From Allolobophora icterica (taxonomy: Eukaryota > Annelida > Clitellata > Crassiclitellata > Lumbricidae), in assembly GCA_963556255.1 (NCBI GenBank), contig OY744607.1, forward strand, positions 49,237,846-49,301,845: a stretch of DNA of 64,000 nucleotides, written 5' to 3'. The notes beneath the pieces are model-generated. The model searched no databases. It had not been told where the DNA came from and was given only the letters and a program-made list of their open reading frames with translations. The translations under genes and the position numbers were made by a program. Shown in pieces: positions 54,209 through 64,000 of the stretch. The number at the start of each line of letters is the position of its first letter. Position 1 is the stretch's first letter.

Positions 54209-56240
54209 ACGTCGGTTGGCTGTTGCTAGTAGTTACAAGTGGACCTTTATAAGACCGTGCATATACACGCGTTTGTTTTCACATGCATGTGCACTTGCCC
54301 ATGTACATTTATACGACGCTATCTATGTAAGATAGTAGATATCGGCCCAGAAAAGATGACTGTAGCAGCGATGCTATTTCCAATTCATACGCAAGGCATA
54401 CAGAACTATACCGGACATGGAAAGCTATCTGCATTGTAAATTATGGCGTATTGGTTAACTATAGGCCTACCTAGCAACTTATATACGGAGACCTGTTAGA
54501 CATTGTATCATTTGTATAGGCCATATCTGTACTGTTCATATATATATATATATATATGTATGTGCCTATATATATATAGGGCCTACAACGCTCTTGTGAG
54601 GTACTCAAATGCTCTATATTAAGTGCCTTGGTATAAACATACATGAATCTGCATTTTTAACATGTAAGTACATATATATTATTGAGTAATATAGAAATAG
54701 CCGATACACATATGTCTGTGTTTTTCATCACTTTATGTATACGGTATACGTATAATTACGTCGGTACTTTTATTATAAATATATATTATATATATTTTAT
54801 ATATATACACGCGCGCACATAAAGAAACACGCGAACACAAGCAAACACACACAAACACACACACACACGCGCGCGCATATGCCAAGAGATATGCCTACTA
54901 TAGCCTGCAGGTGGTTGGTGAAGAAACCTTGGAAGATCTCGCAGGTTACCGTAACTTTGGAATTGAACCATAATTATAGAGACAGGGTTTATCCCGCAGC
55001 TGAAGCCCTAATTTAGTCAAACATTTATCATTGATATTCAGATTGCGTCATAGATAAGATTCACCCCTTTTCAGGGTGTGGCGACCATGGGAGGCGCTGC
55101 CCCGAAGACACGCGTCCATTGAGTGGATCGAAGCATGCATGGGCGTGCAGGAATTTTTGTATGGGGGCAGAAATTTTTTAGGGGGGGAGCAAAATGAGGT
55201 TTTTACATAGCTATTCATGAACACAGAACACGTGACAACTTTAAAACTAGATAATGGTCAAGGAATTCACCTAAATGATTAAGTGTTGGGACTGTTGTAA
55301 TGATCATAATCAAAAGAATCCGGGGTGAGTGGCAAATGCTCCCTTCCCACTCTGGACGCCCATGGATTGAAGCAGCTTCCGGCGCCAGTTCGTTGTGTAC
55401 TGTAGGGCCCTCCCTTCCTCCCCTGGGGTTGGGGATTCAGGTTTTCACCCTGCGCGCAAGAAGGCCACCCACTCAGGACCACGACCTGCCTTACACAGGC
55501 GGCCGCATACCACTATCCTGCTCGCTTGTGGGAAAGGTTACGCTTCTCAAAGGCGGTAGCCTACTCTCTCGCGGTCCCACTGGATGTAGGTGTGTGGGAG
55601 TTACCGCACACGATTACATAGTCCTATTCCGCTCTAAAGACCGCCAGTGAATTGGGTGCAATCACTACTGTGCGAGGATTGACACTCGACCAATCGCTCA
55701 CTAGCGCTTAATGCCAGACAATGCCGATAACACTTAATTGCAGGTGTTGTGCGCGGACACGCTCTGTAACACTGCAGTAAGCCGAGAGCCTGATTTGCGA
55801 GATTTTACTCGACTTTTCAAGATTTGACGAGATTTTTCAATATTTCTTTAGATTTCACGAGATTTTACAAGATTCTACAACTTTCGCGTTGGAAAATCGG
55901 TTGAAAAAGCACTTCGCTTACAGGGCTTCAGAGCGTTTCAGGGCTCAATGCCAGACCCGGATTAGAGTGTTGTAGTGTAACACAATGAATATTTAATATC
56001 GTATTAATAGTACCAATAAATTGTCCTTATCTGTTCTGCGATCTTTTGTTAGGACATTAAAATCTACTCATTTACATGTGCAGCTGTGTCAGCGACAGAC
56101 TCTGATCCGTGCACAATGCAATAAAATTTGTAGGGCAAAAGTTATCGAACGTCTGTTGCCGTACAGCCCACAGATGCAGCATATAACAATCCAGAAACTT
56201 CCATTGCGCCACCGTTATTGCAATGTACTACGTCATATTT
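54209..56240. other. Gene-free stretch with simple repeats
   Basis: (TA)n near 54538-54560 and 54770-54810, (CA)n/(GC)n near 54808-54880, and a run of GAGATTTTAC-like repeats at 55795-55880. The open frame near 55300-55650 has no recognisable product. Confidence 0.6.
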
Positions 56241-56261
56241 GTAATGGTGTCTTGTTGTAAT

Positions 56262-56800
56262 CGTAATCGTTGGAATTTCTAAAGCGCCACTTCGAAGTTA
56301 AGCGCAAGGCACCATCTTAATATGCATGAGCGCTGTGTCGAGATTTGAGAGGTTGTCCAGAAATAGCCTACCCAAGTGACGAACAAAGTCGGTTGCCGGA
56401 AGATAAGAGACAGACAGACAGACAGACACAAAGACAGACACACAGACGGACAGACGGACAGGGAGACGGAGGCACAGAAGTTTTTGCGGTGGTCAGCTTT
56501 TCCACGAGCGCTACATCAAGTCAGAGTGGTTATCCAGAGAAGACCAGAGAAATAAGAGGGAGAGAAGCTGTTACGAAGGGCTGTGTAGATCGAGAGAAAC
56601 TGGGAGGCTGCGGTATTCTATTGTTGTGACCTATCGTCATAAAATAGTCTAGTGTTCTTACCCCTGTTGTCGTTTTCACGAAGAGGCTCTGGTTTTCCAG
56701 GTTAAGTGACAAACCCTGATACGGTCTATAAGCCTACTCCAGTTTACAGCAGTCAACAATTCCGACATCTAGAAGAATTTCGATGACTTTTAAGAGGATG
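56262..56800. repeat. Dispersed repeat R3, longest copy
   Basis: Shares its first and last parts with 29275-29650. It is interrupted by (CAGA)n at 56410-56460. Confidence 0.65.
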
Positions 56801-56943
56801 CGCGCTGTGCAAAACAAGGACTGGCGATGATGGTCGGTCCAAAGGGGCGACGAAAGACAAAAGGTCAATGTCCTGACAGACAGACAGACAGATATATATA
56901 TATATATATAAAATATCGCTTGTATATATATATATATATATTA

Positions 56944-59210
<2,267 letters not shown>

Positions 59211-59299
59211 GTGCTTATTGACAAGCTCACTGACAAACCTCAGTAAGTAACTTTGAATCATATGACAGCACTATAATAATCAAGATCATATAGAACACA

Positions 59300-59465
59300 C
59301 GTCTGTGACGTCTTGGCAGCCTATTAGGCGTCAGCTCATTTTACAGCTGCCCTCTAGGGAGTGGGAGGCTGAGTCGACATATAGGGAGCTTACGGGTATC
59401 GAACCGCGTCTTTCAAGATCTTATGTTCTTCGAGCAAGAGTGTTACCATTCATCTATCCCCTCAC
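59300..59465 (-). repeat. tRNA-like SINE, second family
   Basis: On the minus strand GAATGGTAACACTC precedes a B box (GCGGTTCGATACCC). The head resembles the SINE near 62262, so these are one family. Confidence 0.55.
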
Positions 59466-59979
59466 CAGTCTGTCAGTCTCTGTCTGTCTGTCTGTCTGTC
59501 CGTTAGTCTCTGTATGTGTATCTGTCTATCTCCGTCAGGTTCTGTCTGTTTATCGGTCTCTGTCTGTCTGTAAGGGAGCAGTCCCTTAAGCTAGTCTGTT
59601 CGTCAGTTTCTGTCTCTCTGTCAGTCTCTGTGTGTCCGTCAGTCTCTGTCTGTCTGTGTCAGTCTTTACGTCAGTCTAAGACTGTCCGTCAGTCTCTGTC
59701 AGTCTCCTCTTTTTTTTATCTTGGCCCCTGCGTTTCAGTACAGACCTTAGGCTTGTGTGACCATTGGAAGAAAGCGTGTACTGATACTGGTTATCTTCAG
59801 AATTTCTGCTCTGCAGTCAGCAAAACTATCGCCAAGTTCAAAGTTTATATACTCCACGTGATCCACGCAGATGCAAAGGATCACGCAGGCAGACAGATAG
59901 ACATACACGCCAAGACATGTAGTGTCGGCCAGAAAACGGGATTCCCAGGCAAGCAGGCGTGCGTACAGACAGACAGGTA

Positions 59980-60016
<37 letters not shown>

Positions 60017-61490
60017 CGGGCAGAAGGCAGGCACACAGATAGAGGGACGCAGAGAGACAGAAAGACGGGATACCTAGATGATTTTTCAGACTGCATCTGT
60101 GGGCAAGTTGTTCACGCACGATTACCTCTGTCACAATGCAGCACCTTTGGTAGCCTACGCCGTCGGCTGGAGGTTAAAGGTCGCTGTGCAACTGAATGAA
60201 GAGAAAAAGAAGAGCAGTCCCTTAAGCTAGTCCTGGAGCTTCCATGGGCATAAAGTGCTAGCGACTTCATTTTCTTAGCCTCGCCATATAAGAGCGGGTG
60301 ACCAGTCCTCTCCCTCGCCGTCTCATCTTCCCACGGTCCCACCGACATCGTGCAACCAGTGTGCTCGTTATACCTGAGTTGGCTAGGAGGCACAGGTGAA
60401 GCAGAGATCTCGAAGCAATAAATTTCTGCCCGTTGCGACAAAGTGGGCATAGATGGCGATATTGGAGTCTGTTTACTCGCTAGATGGCGACTGGATTGCT
60501 AGGCGCCAACGTTTACATAGTAATGACTTCATAATTTTTATCTGCCAAAATTTGCCTAACAACCTGCGACATGAACTGTTCAGCCTCTCTTTGCCTCTTT
60601 TCCACAAGCGCTTGAAGACCATTCTGTTCAATCGTGGTTTCATTGTGTTAGGTTGGGAGCGCCTCTGGCGAGTCTCTCTTGAAATGGTGCTATATAAATT
60701 TACAAATACCATAACAATTGTAAAAATATATACACTGTATACACCTACCCAGGTATTCAGTTGCTTGTCACTCCATCTGCATAATTCAAATCAAGATTGT
60801 ACTTAGAAAGTCATAAGGAAATCGGCAGGAAAACTAAACCTTCACAAGTCACGTTCTACAAATGACTTGGACAGATTCTCCCAAATGAGGCCTTCTTCAT
60901 CTTTGATATTTTGCAGTTCAAACGGAATTGCTTTCTAACAATTAGTAATTTGCAACTTCTATAGCACCAGCGTCCAATGCACAGGGCTCCGTGCAACTGG
61001 TTTAATTCTGACTTCTGAAAAGGTGCTAGAATAAATCAGCCGTCTAAATAAGTGTGGCCCAAGAACTGATCAGGTTCTAATAAGGGCAGTTATCTAAGCT
61101 AGCTCTGCCTCGAGACGTATAATTGTCAGTCCAGTACAATTGTCACTAAGAAAGATTTACAGTAAAACTGAAAAATAAAAGAGCTATATGTCAACTTTAC
61201 GATGGAAAATCCTGGGAAATTATAAAAAGGTTAAAAATATGGAGAATTAATTATCAGTTTCCAAATCAAAGATAAAACAGAAAGGGATGAACGTTTCTCA
61301 ACCTGAGGTCTTCAATGGTGTTTTAGTCATTGTGGACATTGATGTGTTTAATCAAAACCATGTTCTAAAATCACTGTCGTTTACACAGACCTATAGCTTG
61401 TATACGACGCAATTATCAATCGATCACCTCTAGTTCAAAAGGAACACGTTTGTGACTTAATTTCTTTTATCGATTAACAAATTAATCAGT
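59466..61490. other. Gene-free stretch with simple repeats
   Basis: (CTGT)n at 59466-59710, (CA)n at 59980-60015, a GCGCTATATAAAT-type SINE tail near 60645-60705 (TGGTGCTATATAAATTTAC) and an R1 piece at 60947-61010. No convincing gene. Confidence 0.6.
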
Positions 61491-61499
61491 AAATTAACC

Positions 61500-63450
61500 C
61501 GGCTTCCTCTTCTCCAAGTGCTCTTTCAACATACTGCTTCATTCTATTTTGTATCATTTTTTGAAGGCTTTTCCTGGAATGCTCTGTCAGCTAATGCCTA
61601 TGTAATTTTTCCAATCTTGTGGATCTCCTTTTCTTTTGTATATAGAGACGATTGTCGATTTTGCCCAGTCGTCTGGTATTTCTCCCTTGTAACAAGGGTA
61701 TTCATAGCGTTAACAACTGTTTCTCCTCCTTCCTGAATTGCTCCGTAGTGATTCCATCCATGCCTTGTGCTTTATCCTTTTTCATTTTGTGGATAGCATC
61801 TCTTACCTTTTCCTGTAGACATTTTGGCATCTGTTCTTCTGTGTTATATATGGACAACTCTGTGAGAACCGTGGGATCGTGATGTGTGTCGACGATCCAT
61901 CGCTTCTGTATGCTTGCGTCATCTTCTAGTACTTTACCTTTTGCGTCTTTGCTTGATGCAACTTTGAGCTCAAATTGTCCACTCCACTCGCGTAAACTTG
62001 TCCAAAATATGGGAGCGGGGGCATTTGGTTATTCAGTCTACACTTGTTGCATTAGGTGTACAGTCCAACTCAATTATTGGGGAACACGTGCCTCGGCTGC
62101 CTCCCAGAGTCTACGCCTATATATATGGTCCACTCAGTAGTTTTATCTTGTTATATACTACTTGCATTCTATTTATCTTGAAAGCTTCCTCAGCTTCTTT
62201 GCATTGTTATTTCATCCAGTTGGTTTTTTTCTCTTCTCAGTTTCCTTCTTGGGGTGGGGGGGGGGGAGAATAGAGCAATGGTAACACTCATGGCCAGGCT
62301 GGCCATGAGTGTTACCATTGCTCTATCCCCCCACCCCCCAGGCCAGGAGAGCATGTGATCGCGGTTCAATACCCATAGCCCCCTCTAGGGCTGCGCCTTG
62401 AATGGCTGCCAAACCGTGTGTTTAATTAAGATCTTGACTGTACTGTCATGTTTCAATGTAATCTTACTGCGTACTTGTCAGTTTTAATTAATAAAAGAAG
62501 ATTATTATTATTATTATTACTATTTTGATTTCTATAGTGAGCCAGTTAAAATGTTTTCGGTCTGCAGTGTTAGCTTGTTGTTTGGCTATGTTTCTTTTTT
62601 CCCACTAGTTCTAATACTTCTTCTGACTATGTTGCTGGCTGCGTTTCGCATTCCTTTTTGTATGTTTGACCACATAACTTCTATGCTGTCCTGATTGTTG
62701 ATCTGTATGTTTCTCTCTAACTCGTCTTCGTACTTTTGCCGGATGTCTTTATCTGTCAGTTTCTTGGGATATTTGATGTTCTCTGTTGGTCGGATTCCTC
62801 TTCTTAGCATCATTTTCAAGTTGACTATTACTATCTTGTGATCGGACACGATTTACGCATCGAATGATATGCAGTTTGTCACATTTGAGCTCCGTCTTTT
62901 GTGCATTATCACATATTCAATCAGGTTATGTGTTTTTCCATCGGGTGATGTCCATGTCCATTTCCTTTGTGCTTTCTTTTGTTCGAAGAAAGTGTTCATT
63001 ATCTTCAAGTCGTTTGTAGCACAGAACTGGAGAGAGTTTCTCTCCCCTGTCATTCATGTCTCCCCATCCGAATTTACCAGTGGTGCCTTTCCATGTATCG
63101 TTGTCTCTGCCGACCTTTGCATGAAAATTCCGCGCAATGACGATTATTTCGTGTCTGGAAATTCCGTGTACTATCTGCTGAAGTAGTTAATAAAATGTAT
63201 CAATTTCTTCCTCCGTAGCTTTTGGCGCATAGGCTTGGATGATTGTCATTTTGCAGATTTGGTGTGAAATCTTGCAGACATTAATTGTTGTGATATCAAC
63301 TGGTATCCTACCATTGCTGCTTTCTTGTTCAGAATCATCGCTGCCCCTCTCGCAATGGTATACGAATCCGTAAGTGGTACTGGCCTATTATCGCCTCCTT
63401 GTTTCATGTCTCCATGCACAACGCTGTACCGCGAATCTCCAGCTGCAACT
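61500..63450 (-). mobile_element. LINE, decayed, minus strand
   Basis: Minus-strand endonuclease end at 63053-62853: GERNSLQFCATNDLKIMNTF, WTWTSPDGKTHNLIEYVIM. The linker at 62849-62586 begins SDHKIVIVNLKMML. Start of RT at 61880-61500: KMKKDKAQGMDGITTE. A SINE-type insertion splits it at 62262-62520. Confidence 0.82.
62262..62520 (+). repeat. SINE with snap-back hairpin head
   Basis: TAGAGCAATGGTAACACTC... and its exact inverse form 26-bp arms around a 3-base loop (about 62273-62327), inside G/C-rich flanks. Then come a B box (GCGGTTCAATACCC) and a (TTA)n tail. It lies within the LINE above. Confidence 0.8.
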
Positions 63451-64000
63451 GAGCACCCTTTATCCCACCTGCAGTTTATAAGAGTGTGTGCTGTTTATTA
63501 TGCTAAGTATTCCATGTCACCAACTGAGCATCCGCTGCAGGCTTATTTGACCGGACTGCCCTTGCGCGTCGCTGTCCGGCTGAAGTTAGGTTCCATGGCC
63601 AAGCGCATTCCACTGAGAGAAATTCGACACATATTAGACGCGCCGTGTCCAATATGAAACTATATAAGAAATGTGCGAAATGCTGTGTTGGCCTACACTT
63701 TGATTGTTTCGCTGGTATTAATACACCGAAATTACGTTGCTTACCGGAATGAATAACGTACGCGTACCGTAAGTACGTTATCGAAAAGAATAATGTACCG
63801 GTACGTGTACCGTACACATTAAGAATTTAGTTTCAGTGACACAGAGACAGATACTGAACACATGAGTGATGCATGCTAGTGAACAAATTTATCATTGCTT
63901 GGCCATGTGACTGGCTGACAATGACAGGCTAGCTATAGGCCTAGTAGCTAGAGCGTAGAACTAGAGCATTGTACTAGTAGGCTAGTTTTGATGGATTTTG
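63451..64000. other. Gene-free right end
   Basis: No exon seen. Around 63748-63815 is a cluster of palindromic GTAC-rich sequence (ATAACGTAC...GTACGTTAT; GTACCGGTAC). Confidence 0.55.

Noticed and set aside
55300..55650. 116-residue plus-strand frame
   Set aside because: No recognisable domain, no splice or promoter support.

Overview
This window is animal (invertebrate) nuclear DNA. Host genes have short exons with consensus splice sites and long introns, and the rest is crowded with microsatellites, tRNA-derived SINEs, LINE, hAT, Helitron, Ty3/Gypsy and TIR elements. Nothing looks bacterial, and I see no rRNA genes, operons or CRISPR arrays. The species cannot be fixed from the sequence; the palindrome TAGGCCTA is strikingly common in the host part and may be a lineage clue. 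The only host genes recognised are two tandem, closely similar cytochrome P450 genes of the mitochondrial-clan type, both on the minus strand. Gene B can be followed through nine coding exons from about 51.1 kb down to its stop at 34.7 kb. Gene A has three exons at 27.5-25.6 kb and its fourth at 1.4 kb; its remaining exons would lie beyond the left edge.

Gene A intron 3 is about 24 kb because it holds a Polinton/Maverick (1802-23811). Ends are 86-bp terminal inverted repeats beginning AGTAGG, with a 6-bp target duplication, cagagg. Its module is protein-primed-type DNA polymerase B, a zinc-ribbon HNH protein, an adenain-like protease, a fibre-like protein with a C1q-like head, a SAP-NUMOD1 protein, major capsid, several small virion-type proteins, penton-like minor capsid, packaging ATPase, a parvovirus-type phospholipase A2 and a chromodomain integrase. 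Genes run in three blocks: plus (polB to fibre), minus (SAP-NUMOD1 to ATPase) and plus (PLA2, integrase, terminal protein). Most structural genes start in a TAAAATG context.

The Polinton is broken twice. A Ty3/Gypsy-type LTR element (2436-9188, minus strand) sits inside polB, with 1021-bp LTRs in which I saw no difference and a 4-bp duplication (ctat). The integrase has an in-frame stop and no start codon of its own. Its frame meets the PLA2 frame at a U UUA AAA heptamer, which would suit a -1 ribosomal frameshift. The LTR element is itself defective: reverse transcriptase and RNase H are missing from an otherwise open gag-pol frame. It carries an extra gene for a one-finger C2H2 protein with its own TATA box.

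Right of the Polinton (23.8-64 kb) the sequence is host introns and intergenic DNA with nested repeats. Several insertions are dated by duplicated copies in the same window that lack them: a 249-bp hAT-type MITE, a 1.87-kb TA-duplicating element and a LINE with a GAA tail. Others are a hAT element containing a Helitron, a 2.1-kb element with roughly 150-bp TIRs and an unfamiliar transposase, and a minisatellite in P450 gene B whose 47-bp unit repeats the exon 3 splice donor about thirteen times.
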